NCBI GenBank assembly: GCA_017461225.1
Contig: JAFTYV010000051.1
Coordinates: 1 to 44,917 of the forward strand
DNA: 44,917 bases
DNA from: Candidatus Methanomethylophilaceae archaeon
GTDB taxonomy: Archaea; Thermoplasmatota; Thermoplasmata; Methanomassiliicoccales; Methanomethylophilaceae
Direction of reading: 5' to 3'
Both the position numbers and the translations under genes were made by a program. The notes below the pieces were generated by a model, which saw nothing but the letters and a program-made list of their open reading frames with translations, had not been told where the DNA came from and did not search any database. Shown piece by piece: positions 1 through 10,095 of this stretch. Position 1 is the first letter of the stretch. Every line of letters starts with the position of its first letter.

Positions 1-425
1 ACCAGGGAACCACCGTCGGTGACGGTGACGGTCCCCGAGGGCGAGACGTTTCCACCGGATGTGTGCGTGACCGTGACGGTGTGCGTCACGACCGGCGGCT
101 CCGGGACGTCGGTCTCGGAGAACACCACGTGCACGCGTATCATGTCGAAGAACAACGGGTCCGGGGACACCGTGACGGTGTCGCCGTCCACGGACACGGA
201 TCCCCCGTGGATGTGGACGTCGGAGACCTCCCATCCGTCCTCGGGGACCGCATCGAAGGTGAACGGGAACAGGACCGAGCCGGTCCCCTCGTCGGGGGTC
301 ACCGAACCGGACCCCTCGTACGACACGTCGGTCTGGTGCGGGTACAGCAGTACGAGCAGTCCCGCACCCGCGAGCAGGACGACCACAACCAGGGCCGCGA
401 TCCTGCGGCCATTTGAGACCGTCAT
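1..425 (-). CDS. Membrane-anchored surface protein with InlB-like repeat, 3' end outside window
   Basis: A reading frame opens at an ATG at 425 and stays open to the window edge (about 141 codons seen). The N-terminus has three basic/polar residues and then a hydrophobic stretch (about residues 9-27), which reads as an uncleaved signal anchor. The outside part is rich in Val, Thr, Ser and Asp. The last residues seen (SGGNVSPSGTVTV) resemble the bacterial divergent InlB B-repeat (Flg_new_2) seen in gut-microbe surface proteins. The start overlaps the TGA of the signal peptidase gene by one base (TGATG), so the two are probably translated together. Role unknown; adhesion or cell-envelope structure is a guess. 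The missing C-terminus could hold more repeats. Confidence 0.6.
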   Translation of the reverse strand, partial: MTVSNGRRIAALVVVVLLAGAGLLVLLYPHQTDVSYEGSGSVTPDEGTGSVLFPFTFDAVPEDGWEVSDVHIHGGSVSVDGDTVTVSPDPLFFDMIRVHVVFSETDVPEPPVVTHTVTVTHTSGGNVSPSGTVTVTDGGSL

Positions 426-1144
426 CATTCGAGCCTCCTGAATATGCGTTCGCTGAGGTCGCCGAAGCGGGACCCTGTGATCGTCACCGTCCCTCCCGAC
501 ACCCCGCCCGTGTCCGACACCGTCGGCACGGGATCCTCATCACCGTTCCTCACGATGCGGACTATGTTCACCGCCTCCGAGGCGATCAGCAGGATGCAGG
601 GCACCAGAACCAGCGCCACCTTGCCGGCGGTGGTCGACACGAACACCGTCAGCGCCCCCAGCAGCGGGGCCACTCCCGTGACCCTCCCGATTATGTCGCC
701 GGAGTCCGACGTCACCACCTGCACCGACCCGTTGGTGGGGTCGTCCGCGATGGAGTCGCCCTTGAGCGTGTAGGTGTACGAGGATCCCGTGGACTGTATG
801 TCCACTATCCTGTGGGTGACCACCATGTCCTCGCGGGACACGGGGTGCGTGTAGTCGAACGTCAGCACGTCCCCGACCTCCAGGGATGAGTGGAACCTGT
901 CCCTCCCCTCGGGGTCCGTCGGGACCTTCGATATGAACACCATGCTGCGGACCGGGATGGTCTCTATCTCGTACCCCTCCCTGGGCTCGCCGTCCATGGA
1001 ACCCGAGATGACTATCCTCACCTCGGTGTCCGAGAGGTCGAGGGAACCCCCGTTCCTGTCGTGCAGGTACCAGGCACCCGCTGAGACGACCACGGCGACG
1101 ACCGCCACCGCCACGAACCTCCTCTCACGGACATCATCGAACAT
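425..1144 (-). CDS. Signal peptidase I, archaeal Sec11 type (S26 family)
   Basis: 239 residues. It should cleave signal peptides on the outer face of the cytoplasmic membrane. Residues 9-27 form an N-terminal membrane anchor. The catalytic serine is in the SGSM motif (Ser49). A His in THRI (His111) replaces the bacterial lysine, as in archaeal and ER enzymes, and the GDSIADD segment near 129-135 supplies the conserved Asp. A second hydrophobic segment lies at about 175-195, then a basic tail. It is the first gene of a pair with the surface protein at 425, with a one-base overlap. A TATA-like TTATAC element lies about 50 bases upstream of the ATG. Whether it is a general signal peptidase or dedicated to its neighbour cannot be told here. 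Confidence 0.85.
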   Translation of the reverse strand: MFDDVRERRFVAVAVVAVVVSAGAWYLHDRNGGSLDLSDTEVRIVISGSMDGEPREGYEIETIPVRSMVFISKVPTDPEGRDRFHSSLEVGDVLTFDYTHPVSREDMVVTHRIVDIQSTGSSYTYTLKGDSIADDPTNGSVQVVTSDSGDIIGRVTGVAPLLGALTVFVSTTAGKVALVLVPCILLIASEAVNIVRIVRNGDEDPVPTVSDTGGVSGGTVTITGSRFGDLSERIFRRLE

Positions 1145-1294
1145 GTGATCTATCCTACGGCAACTGCCGTCACATCAACCACATGGTTTACTGTGTATAA
1201 GTATGTTGTTGATTCGTCAGAACAATGACCTGGACTCAAAGATTTGAATTTCCCACAGAAAAATGATTTTTATGGGACTGACTCATGTAGGTGC

Positions 1295-1639
1295 ATGGAC
1301 AGCACTAGCGGTTCGATCTACAACATTCCGTTCATCTTCCCGATCCTCACCCGTATCCTGAGGGAGGGGACCGTGAAGCAGTCCGATCTCGACGACATCA
1401 CCCACTACAGGAAGCAGCGCGAGTGCATCGACAGGTGCATCGAGGCGGGCATCCTCACGATGAGCCACTCCACCAGCGGCAAGCTCGTCAGGCTCTACAG
1501 CCTCACGCCCCTCGGGGTGTTCGTCGCAAGGTCCATGCTCATCGCCAACTCGGCGGTCTCCGGCAGCTTCGGGTTCGAGGGTTCCGGCATGTCCGCGGAG
1601 CTGGAGAGGGTGTTCGAGGAGAACCCGAACCTCGGATGA
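1295..1639 (+). CDS. Small winged-helix DNA-binding-like protein
   Basis: 114 residues. The chosen ATG at 1295 has an AGGTG motif just ahead of it; a longer TTG-initiated frame from 1244 is less likely. The sequence reads as a winged helix: helix with FPILTRIL, a turn with VKQSDLDDI, a recognition helix with QRECIDRCIEAGIL, then a beta wing ending in RLYSLTPLGVFVAR. TPLG near the end of the wing is common in archaeal MarR/ArsR-like one-domain regulators. It is monocistronic, divergent from the signal peptidase gene, and separated from the mevalonate operon by a terminator-like hairpin. Target unknown. Confidence 0.55.
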   Translation: MDSTSGSIYNIPFIFPILTRILREGTVKQSDLDDITHYRKQRECIDRCIEAGILTMSHSTSGKLVRLYSLTPLGVFVARSMLIANSAVSGSFGFEGSGMSAELERVFEENPNLG

Positions 1640-1764
1640 GTTCCCGGCGGTGCCGGACTGGAAACCACTTAACTTCCTTTTTCTCTCATTGATATGGATG
1701 GATCGTCGATGGACACGGCAGCGCCGCGGTTCATGAAGAATGGGATAAGGGTGTTTGTGGGAAT

Positions 1765-1784
1765 GGGTGCCCTCACGGGCACCC
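1765..1784 (-). terminator. Hairpin after the mevalonate operon
   Basis: A perfect 8-bp inverted repeat (GGGTGCCC, loop TCAC, GGGCACCC) lies 11 bases past the DUF35 stop codon, between convergent genes. There is no clear T-run, so it may act as a processing or stabilising hairpin rather than a classic terminator. Confidence 0.45.
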
Positions 1785-1795
1785 GTTTGACCCGA

Positions 1796-2200
1796 TCACT
1801 CGTCGGGGACGAACTTGTATCCGTAGCGGATGACCCCGCTGGCGCCGTCCGCGCTGAGCTTCCTGAGGACGGCCCTGACGGGCATGCCGATGGCGACCTT
1901 ATCAAGGTCCACATCGACCAGCTGTGCGGAGACCATCACACCGTCGTCGGTCTGGACCATCGCGACGACGTAGGGCTTCAGCATGTTGTTGAAGTCGGGT
2001 GCGTCGTGGACGATGGAGAAGGAGAAGACCTTCCCCCTCCTGCAGACGTCGTACCTGGAGATCTTCCCGATACCGGCCCTGCGGCACTTCGGACAGAAGT
2101 CGCGGGCGGGGAAGAATATGCTCCCGCAGTTCTCGCACTTGGTCCCCTCGAGGTTGTACCTGCCGGGGATCTCCCTCCACTCCCTTGCTACTGTGGACAT
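1796..2200 (-). CDS. DUF35 OB-fold zinc-ribbon protein of the thiolase/HMG-CoA synthase complex
   Basis: 134 residues. An N-terminal rubredoxin-like zinc ribbon with two CxxC pairs (CENC and CPKC, about residues 22-40) is followed by an OB-fold acyl-CoA-binding domain. In archaea such proteins form a complex with acetoacetyl-CoA thiolase and HMG-CoA synthase and help channel acetoacetyl-CoA between them (family knowledge). The ATG at 2200 overlaps the thiolase stop by one base (TGATG), the same coupling seen elsewhere in this operon. It is the last gene of the operon and is followed by a hairpin. The length is typical for the family. Confidence 0.88.
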   Translation of the reverse strand: MSTVAREWREIPGRYNLEGTKCENCGSIFFPARDFCPKCRRAGIGKISRYDVCRRGKVFSFSIVHDAPDFNNMLKPYVVAMVQTDDGVMVSAQLVDVDLDKVAIGMPVRAVLRKLSADGASGVIRYGYKFVPDE

Positions 2201-3369
2201 CAGATCGCCTCCATGATGCTGACGGTGACCGCGGAGCCCATTCCTCCGGAGCTCTGCGCGAGACCGTACTTCGCGTTCTCCACCTGCCTCTTGTCGGCGG
2301 ATCCCCTGAGCTGCTCCGCGATCTCCACGATCTGCGCGACACCGGTCGCACCGATGGGGTGTCCGCGGGCCTTGAGTCCTCCGGACGTGTTGACGGCGAC
2401 GGGACCGGCGCCGACCTGGCACCTTCCCTCGAGGACGGCCTTGCCGGCCTCGCCCCTCTTGTAGAACCCGAGGTCCTGGAGGGCCATGATCCCTGCGACG
2501 GTGTAGTTGTCGTGGACCTCGGCGACCTGGATGTCCTGCGCGGTGATGCCGGCCTGCTGGTACGCCCTCTGGGCGGCCGCGACGGTGGCACCGTAGGTGG
2601 TGATGTCCTCCCTCTGGGAGAGGGACAGGGTGTCGCTGGCCTGCGCGACGGCGGAGACCTTGACGTAGGAGTCCGTGTACTTCTTCGCGTCCTCGAGGGG
2701 GCAGAGCACGACGGACGCCGCTCCGTCCGAGATGGGGGCGCAGTCGAACATGCCGAGGGGCGTGGCGACGGGACCGGACCTGAGGACGGTGTCGAGCGTG
2801 ATGGCCTTCCTGAACTGCGCGTTGGGGTTCAGGGCGCCGTGGAAGTGGCTGTTGACGGCGAAGGACGCGATCTCCTCGCGGGTCGCGGTTCCGTCGTGGA
2901 TCATCCTCTGCGCGATCATCGCGTGGAGTCCGGCGAAGGTCACTCCCATGCCGGCCTCCCACTCCGCGTCCGCGGTGGAGTCCATGATGGCGTTGATGGA
3001 CGTGTCGTCCAGGTCGGTCATCTTCTCGGCTCCGCCGACGAGTACCACGTCGTTCATGCCGGATGCGACCGCCATGACCGCCTGCCTGAACGCCACTCCT
3101 CCGGATGCGTCACCGGCCTCGACCCTGGTCGCGGGCACGTGGTTGGTGGCCATACCGGAGTAGTCCGCTATGAGCGCGTCTATGTGCTGCTGGTTGATGA
3201 AGCGTCCCGCGGACATGTTGCCCACGAAGATGCCGTCGACCTCGTTACCGGAGAGGTTCGCGTCCTCCATCGCCTTCATGCCGGCCTCGATGCCGATGGC
3301 CCTGAAGGACTTGTTCCAGAGCTCACCGAACTTGGTGACTCCGACTCCTATGATTGCTACATCCCTCAT
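2200..3369 (-). CDS. Acetoacetyl-CoA thiolase (SCP-x-like), first step of the mevalonate pathway
   Basis: 389 residues. It should condense two acetyl-CoA to acetoacetyl-CoA for isoprenoid lipid synthesis, next to HMG-CoA synthase and DUF35 as in other archaea. The ATG at 3369 has a GGAG eight bases ahead; a GTG nine bases upstream has no usable spacing. The thiolase fold and the His motif GHPIGATG are clear. Odd: where archaeal thiolases usually read VEAACASGG, this protein reads VEAGDASGG, so Asp87 sits where the nucleophilic cysteine is expected, and HDCF is replaced by HDNY. Either the clade uses a different chemistry or nucleophile, or the protein mainly serves the complex structurally. 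Family assignment is firm; activity is less so. Confidence 0.82.
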   Translation of the reverse strand: MRDVAIIGVGVTKFGELWNKSFRAIGIEAGMKAMEDANLSGNEVDGIFVGNMSAGRFINQQHIDALIADYSGMATNHVPATRVEAGDASGGVAFRQAVMAVASGMNDVVLVGGAEKMTDLDDTSINAIMDSTADAEWEAGMGVTFAGLHAMIAQRMIHDGTATREEIASFAVNSHFHGALNPNAQFRKAITLDTVLRSGPVATPLGMFDCAPISDGAASVVLCPLEDAKKYTDSYVKVSAVAQASDTLSLSQREDITTYGATVAAAQRAYQQAGITAQDIQVAEVHDNYTVAGIMALQDLGFYKRGEAGKAVLEGRCQVGAGPVAVNTSGGLKARGHPIGATGVAQIVEIAEQLRGSADKRQVENAKYGLAQSSGGMGSAVTVSIMEAI

Positions 3370-3374
3370 CCTAA

Positions 3375-4427
3375 TCACTCCGACATGAGGATCTTGCCCT
3401 TGAACTTGGCATACGTTCCGTAATCGATGTACACGGGGTCCGCCATGACCTTCTCGAGGAGGGGTGCGTTGTCCCTCCTGTAGTTGAGGATCTCGTCGGT
3501 GACGGTGATGTCGAAGGCGTCGCTTCCCGCTCCGGAACCGTAGGAGGTCACGAAGACCCTGTCACCGGGCTCCGCGTGGTCCAGCACGTTGGCCAGTCCG
3601 AGGGGGACGGCCCCGCTGTAGGTGTTGCCGATGTTGGGCGTGAGCAGTCCGTACTCGATCTGCTCGGGTGTGAATCCCAGCTGGGCGGCGACCCTGGTGG
3701 GGAACTTGCCGTTGGGCTGGTGGAACACGGCGTACTTGTAGTCCGCCGCGGTGGTGCCCATGGCCTCGAACATCATCTTGGCCGCGGACGTGATATGCCT
3801 GAAGTAGGCGGGCTCACCGGTGAACCTTCCGCCGTGCAGGGGGTAGGGCTGTCCCTCCCTCCTCCAGAAGTCGGGGGTGTCGGTGGTGAAGCTGAGCGTC
3901 TTGTTGATCTTCGCGATGACCTTCTCGGAACCGATCAGGTAGGCCGCGCCCCCTGCGGATGCGGAGTACTCGAGCGCGTCGCCGGGTGCCCCCTGGGAGG
4001 TGTCGGCACCGATCGCGACGCCGTACCTGACCATTCCGGATCCGACCAGACCCATGCAGGCCTGGATGCCGGCGGTACCCGCCTTGCATGCGAACTCCAT
4101 GTCGGCGGCGGTCATGGCGGGTGTGGCCCTGATCGCCTCGGCGACGATGGTCGCGGTGGGCTTGACCGCGTAGGGGTGGGACTCGGATCCCACGTAGACG
4201 GCCCCGATGTCCTTCGGGTCCACCTCGGGCACCCTGTCCATCATGTACCTGGCGGCCTCGGTTGCGATTGTGACGACGTCCTCATCGGGCGAAGGTACGG
4301 ATTTCTGATAGATCATCAGACCCTTTCCCATCCCCTTCCCGTCTACACCCCAGATCCTCCCGATCTCCTCGGGTTTGATCCTGTATCTGGGAACATATGC
4401 TCCGTAACTTACGATTCCAACATCCAT
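3375..4427 (-). CDS. mvaS: Hydroxymethylglutaryl-CoA synthase
   Basis: 350 residues, normal for archaeal enzymes. It condenses acetyl-CoA with acetoacetyl-CoA to HMG-CoA in the mevalonate pathway to archaeal lipids. The catalytic cysteine is in EFACKAGT and the active-site His in HQPNGKFP; the N-terminus ([17 protein letters not shown]) is characteristic of the archaeal type. The start at 4427 overlaps the TAA of the upstream regulator by one base, which rules out longer in-frame extensions. The gene is followed after five bases by the thiolase gene, so regulator, synthase, thiolase and DUF35 form one operon. Confidence 0.95.
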   Translation of the reverse strand: MDVGIVSYGAYVPRYRIKPEEIGRIWGVDGKGMGKGLMIYQKSVPSPDEDVVTIATEAARYMMDRVPEVDPKDIGAVYVGSESHPYAVKPTATIVAEAIRATPAMTAADMEFACKAGTAGIQACMGLVGSGMVRYGVAIGADTSQGAPGDALEYSASAGGAAYLIGSEKVIAKINKTLSFTTDTPDFWRREGQPYPLHGGRFTGEPAYFRHITSAAKMMFEAMGTTAADYKYAVFHQPNGKFPTRVAAQLGFTPEQIEYGLLTPNIGNTYSGAVPLGLANVLDHAEPGDRVFVTSYGSGAGSDAFDITVTDEILNYRRDNAPLLEKVMADPVYIDYGTYAKFKGKILMSE

Positions 4428-5119
4428 TAGATTTCCTCCTTGAGGGAGTTCATCCTCGACACGATCTCCTGCACGTCCAGGTCCGTCCTGACCAGGGGTA
4501 TGCCCTCCAGGCGGGCCAGCTTTATCGCGAGCTGGTCGGTCTGCTCGGGCCTCTGGTAGACGACCATGGCGGGCGTCAGGGGGTGTGCGCGGATCGCGAT
4601 CATCGGGGAACGGCCGAGGTGGACGTTCGTGAATATGAGCGCCCTCTCTATGTTCCAACCGTAGACCTTAAGGTAGTCCTCAGAACCGAGGCTCAGGATC
4701 GCCTTCACGGAGTCCAGGACCGTGTAGCCGTGGATCGCCTTGACCGGGACCCTGTCGGGGTTCATGTTGGTGCCCCCGAGGGCCTCTATGAACCTCTCCA
4801 CGGGTATCCCCGCGGGGAACTCGTCCATGGCGAGTATGCAATCCAGCTTCACATCGGGCTTGTACCTCTGTATGACGGGTGAGCCGTTCTGAACATCGAG
4901 TTCTATGAGAGCCTCGACAAGCTTCTTGACCACTGTCACGCCGGGGGACTTCCTCCTGCCTGACTCGTAGTCGCTGACCACGGAGTGGGAGACGCCCATG
5001 GCGTCTGCGAGCTGGTGCTGCGAGAGCCCGAACTCCTCCCTCCACTTCCTGATCGTCTTGCCGGGATCAGGCGACAGCGAAATCTCGCCGGCGATCTTCT
5101 GCTTGAACTCGTCGACCAT
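4427..5119 (-). CDS. XRE-type HTH regulator of the mevalonate operon
   Basis: 230 residues. A Cro/C1-type helix-turn-helix (about residues 20-75, [25 protein letters not shown]) is followed by a roughly 150-residue domain of the kind found in archaeal regulators encoded beside HMG-CoA synthase. It is the first gene of the operon, so self-regulation is likely. The minus-strand TATA box at 5141-5148 lies about 22 bases before the ATG, giving a very short leader. It is one of only two genes in the window to end in TAA. The ligand is unknown; an isoprenoid or CoA intermediate is a guess from context. Confidence 0.85.
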   Translation of the reverse strand: MVDEFKQKIAGEISLSPDPGKTIRKWREEFGLSQHQLADAMGVSHSVVSDYESGRRKSPGVTVVKKLVEALIELDVQNGSPVIQRYKPDVKLDCILAMDEFPAGIPVERFIEALGGTNMNPDRVPVKAIHGYTVLDSVKAILSLGSEDYLKVYGWNIERALIFTNVHLGRSPMIAIRAHPLTPAMVVYQRPEQTDQLAIKLARLEGIPLVRTDLDVQEIVSRMNSLKEEI

Positions 5120-5140
5120 CGGCGGTACAAACTGAAGAGC

Positions 5141-5148
5141 GTATATAA
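5141..5148 (-). promoter_or_regulatory. TATA box of the mevalonate operon
   Basis: Minus-strand TTATATAC inside an AT-rich stretch, 22-29 bases before the regulator's ATG. The spacing implies transcription starting almost at the start codon. Confidence 0.6.
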
Positions 5149-5181
5149 TATTGTCGTACTGGTGTCACGGCGATTGCCGAA

Positions 5182-6570
5182 TCACTCCAGGACGGCCTCC
5201 AGGGCCTCCACGATGGTGCGGAGCACCTTCAGGCGGCCGTGCTTCTTGTCCTCGGACTCCACCACGGTCCACGGTGCGGACGGCGTGTTGGTGGACGCGA
5301 TCATCCTGTCGATGTGTTCGCAGTACTCGTCCCACCTGGCGCGGTTGCGCCAGTCCTCGTCGGTGATCTTCCAGGACTTCAGCGGATCGTCGCGCCTCGC
5401 CTCGAACCTGCGGAGCTGCTCCTCCGGGCTGATCTCCATCCAGAACTTCAGGACGATGCCGCCGGAGTCGGTGATCGCCCTCTCGAACCCGTTGATCTCC
5501 GACGCGGAGCGGGCGTACTCGTCCGGGGTGCAGAAGCCCTCTATGGGCTCCACCATCATCCTGCCGTACCAGGACCTGTCGTATATCGTGACGTGACCGC
5601 GGGACGGGAGAGATCCCGTGAACCTCCACAGGTACGTGTGCACCCTCTCGTCGCCGACGGGTGCGGCCACCGGGATCGCCCTGTACCCGCGCGGGTTCAG
5701 CGCCCTGGTGACCCTCCTGATGGTCCCGCCCTTTCCGGCGGCGTCCCACCCCTCGAAGACCAGGACCAGGGAGCGGTCCGAGGCGGCCAGCCTCTCCTGC
5801 AGCACGTGAAGGCGACCGGACAGCCTCGCCAGCTCCGACCTGTAGCCCCTGGCGGTGAGGGTCAGGTCGGCGTGCTCGCGTGGGTTCGGGTACAGCTCGC
5901 GTATGCCTGCTCCGGACGGGGCCGGAGGGTCGTCGATCCCCACGGACACCCTGCGTAGGAGGATCCCCGCGAGTTCGGTCACCGTACCGGATATGTCGTC
6001 CGCCCCCACCACGTCCCAGGGGGCGTGGTCGGTGCCGGTGGCCTCCATGAGCCTCCTCATGAAGCGCCTGTCGAACCCCTTCCTGCCTATGTGGTCGTCG
6101 GTGAGGAACGTCCCCCCGGCGGCCGCGCCGGATCCGAACCTGCCACCGACCTCGTCGATGTCGTCCTCGTCGACGTCCAGGAACACCTTCACCAGCACGA
6201 CGCCGTTGTCCACGAGGTACCTCTCCAACGCCAGTATGTACTCGACGGAGCGGTCCGCGTCCCCTCCGCCCATGTGGGACACCATGGCCGCGGCGTACCA
6301 CGACCTGTCGTACAGCGCGATGACCCCGTCCGCGGGCTCCGCGTTCATGAACGCCATGGCGTCGCGGGGGTCCTCCGGACGGTGCGGCACGAAGTGGGTG
6401 TAGGTGGTCCCCCTGGGCTCCAGCAGGTTCATGAGCTCGTTGACCGCACGCCCTATGACCCTCCCGCTGCGCCCCTCGATCAGGAGGAGCACCTTCGCCC
6501 CGTTGTCCACCACCCTGCGCTGCAGGGCCGTGAGTCCGTCCGCCACTTCATCCGGCACAGTGTCCGCCAT
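5182..6570 (-). CDS. ppk2: Two-domain polyphosphate kinase 2 (class II PPK2, AMP-phosphorylating type)
   Basis: 462 residues made of two PPK2 domains. The C-terminal domain keeps the Walker A motif (EGWDAAGKGGT), the Walker B-like YDRSWYGRM and the basic lid, so it is the active half. The N-terminal domain keeps YDRSWY but its Walker A reads EGRSGRVIG without the lysine, so it is probably inactive and structural. Fused class II PPK2 enzymes phosphorylate AMP to ADP with polyphosphate (family knowledge). The ATG at 6570 was chosen because the residues before it look non-coding. Divergent from the metal ATPase gene. Role: recycling AMP or storing energy as polyphosphate. Confidence 0.9.
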   Translation of the reverse strand: MADTVPDEVADGLTALQRRVVDNGAKVLLLIEGRSGRVIGRAVNELMNLLEPRGTTYTHFVPHRPEDPRDAMAFMNAEPADGVIALYDRSWYAAAMVSHMGGGDADRSVEYILALERYLVDNGVVLVKVFLDVDEDDIDEVGGRFGSGAAAGGTFLTDDHIGRKGFDRRFMRRLMEATGTDHAPWDVVGADDISGTVTELAGILLRRVSVGIDDPPAPSGAGIRELYPNPREHADLTLTARGYRSELARLSGRLHVLQERLAASDRSLVLVFEGWDAAGKGGTIRRVTRALNPRGYRAIPVAAPVGDERVHTYLWRFTGSLPSRGHVTIYDRSWYGRMMVEPIEGFCTPDEYARSASEINGFERAITDSGGIVLKFWMEISPEEQLRRFEARRDDPLKSWKITDEDWRNRARWDEYCEHIDRMIASTNTPSAPWTVVESEDKKHGRLKVLRTIVEALEAVLE

Positions 6571-6650
6571 GCCGGAGGGATGGCGTCGGGGGTTGAAAGC
6601 GGTTCGCACGCACTGTCGGCGGCACAACCCGTTTATACCACCTTGAAACT

Positions 6651-6667
6651 ATACCCCCGTAGGGTAT
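6651..6667 (+). promoter_or_regulatory. CsoR-like metal operator in the ATPase promoter
   Basis: The palindrome-like ATACCCCCGTAGGGTAT overlaps the probable TATA element (GTATATC, 6664-6670) of the ATPase gene. Its reverse complement, ATACCCTACGGGGGTAT, closely matches the GC-tract operator recalled for bacterial CsoR-family copper repressors (for example upstream of B. subtilis copZA). Binding there would block the promoter. No csoR gene lies in the window. Confidence 0.6.
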
Positions 6668-6704
6668 ATCATGATCATCGGAGGACACGGGAGGTCGGCT
6701 CAGG

Positions 6705-8639
<1,935 letters not shown>

Positions 8640-8670
8640 CGATTTGAACTTGTGACACGGTCCACCCCGC

Positions 8671-9462
8671 ATGTTGGACGAGATCGAGCGCATAGTCAGG
8701 GAGTCCGGGGTCCGCGTGGCCGGGGCCAGCGGGTTCACCGTGGACAGCAAGGGCGGGAGGGAGAACATCGTCACCTCCGCCGACGTGGAGAACGAGGAGT
8801 TCCTCAGACGGGAGCTCACCGCGCTCATCCCCGGATCGACCTTCATGGGCGAGGAGGGGGAGGAGGTCCGCGTCTCCGACGAGGGGTACACCTGGATCGT
8901 GGACCCCATCGACGGGACCACCAACTTCGCCCGCGGGATACCCATGGTGGGCATCTCCGTGGCACTGTTCAGGGACGGGCAACCGTTCATCGGCGTCGTC
9001 CACAACCCGTTCACCGGGACCCTCTGGAAGGCGGAGGCCGGGAAGGGCGCGTTCAAGGACGGCGTCCGCATCCGCGTCTCCGACAGGGGACTCGGGGACG
9101 GCATCATGTGCACCGCCTGGTGCACCTACGAGAAGTCCCTCGCACCCCCGTGCTGGAGGGTCAGCGAAAGGATGCATCCCCTGTGCAACGACATCAGGCG
9201 CATCGGCACCGCCGCATGCGAGCTCTGCATGCTGGCGGAGGGCGCGGTGGACCTGTACTTCGAGATCAGGCTGAACCCGTGGGACTACGCGGCGGCGCTC
9301 GTGTGCCTGTCCGAGGCCGGAGGGTGCTACCGCGGCATAGACCGCGACGTGGACTGGAACGACCCGTCCCCGGTGATAGCGGCCAACGGCACGGACAACC
9401 TGGACGTGCTCCACGGCATCGTGTCGGAGGAGTTCGGCGGGAGGACCCCGTACGGGGAGTGA
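8671..9462 (+). CDS. Inositol monophosphatase family protein
   Basis: 263 residues. The Mg-binding motif DPIDGTTNF and the C-terminal NPWDYAAA are intact, as is the GEEG segment earlier. Archaeal members hydrolyse inositol-1-phosphate and often fructose-1,6-bisphosphate. It is the first of three closely spaced plus-strand genes: the HXXEE protein begins four bases after its stop and a PAP2 phosphatase follows, so a role in inositol or polyprenyl phosphate metabolism is possible. The start codon is ATG with little leader. Confidence 0.88.
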   Translation: MLDEIERIVRESGVRVAGASGFTVDSKGGRENIVTSADVENEEFLRRELTALIPGSTFMGEEGEEVRVSDEGYTWIVDPIDGTTNFARGIPMVGISVALFRDGQPFIGVVHNPFTGTLWKAEAGKGAFKDGVRIRVSDRGLGDGIMCTAWCTYEKSLAPPCWRVSERMHPLCNDIRRIGTAACELCMLAEGAVDLYFEIRLNPWDYAAALVCLSEAGGCYRGIDRDVDWNDPSPVIAANGTDNLDVLHGIVSEEFGGRTPYGE

Positions 9463-9466
9463 CACC

Positions 9467-10084
9467 TTGGGCAGGCCACCCATCGAATGCAACCTGGAGA
9501 TCATGACGGCCATCCTGGCCGCGGTGGTGTGCGCCGGGATCCTCCTGTGGGACGGCCTGACCCTCTCCGGGAGGGCTCTCATCGGGTTCATGGTCCTGTA
9601 CACCCTCCACGAATGGGAGGAGTCCAGGTTCCCCGGGGGATTCTACGACCTGTTCTTCGGCGGTTTCGGGGTGGACATCGACGTGAGCGAGGGGAGGATG
9701 CACCTCCCCGTGGCGGTGTACCTCCTGATCATGCTCCTGGTCCCCTTCGCCCTGCAGGATGTGACGTTCCTGGTCCTCGTCCCGCTCGGCCTGGGACTCT
9801 TCGAGGGGATCATACACGTCGCCGGAATCAGGATACACAGGCTCGAGAGACCCTACACACCCGGGATGGTCACCGGGATCGCCCTGTTCGCCTACTCGGT
9901 CCTCGTCATCTCTGCAATCGTCGGGGCGGGGGGTCTGCCCGCATGGCAGTGGGTCGCAGGGTTCGCCCTGTCGTTCATCGGGTTCGCGGTGATGGAGAGG
10001 TTCTTCCTGGGGACGGTCGGACTCACCTTCATGGAATTCAGGAGGATGGCTATGGCCCGCGTCCTGGGTGGCGGGAGAAGGTGA
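9467..10084 (+). CDS. HXXEE-domain integral membrane protein
   Basis: 205 residues starting at TTG; a GGGGAGTGA five bases upstream, overlapping the previous stop, supports this start over the internal ATG at 9503. Several hydrophobic segments (about residues 15-30, 40-50, 85-115, 130-150, 160-185). The motif HEWEE follows a membrane helix and a later His lies in EGIIHVAG, which together define the HXXEE family, thought to be metal-dependent membrane enzymes of unknown substrate. Its stop abuts the PAP2 gene, so the pair is cotranscribed. Confidence 0.7.
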   Translation: MGRPPIECNLEIMTAILAAVVCAGILLWDGLTLSGRALIGFMVLYTLHEWEESRFPGGFYDLFFGGFGVDIDVSEGRMHLPVAVYLLIMLLVPFALQDVTFLVLVPLGLGLFEGIIHVAGIRIHRLERPYTPGMVTGIALFAYSVLVISAIVGAGGLPAWQWVAGFALSFIGFAVMERFFLGTVGLTFMEFRRMAMARVLGGGRR

Positions 10085-10095
10085 CGTGCAGGGAC

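Noticed and set aside
1244-1294. TTG start at 1244 for the winged-helix gene
   Set aside because: The added residues overlap the promoter region and lack a ribosome site, while ATG 1295 has AGGTG just upstream.
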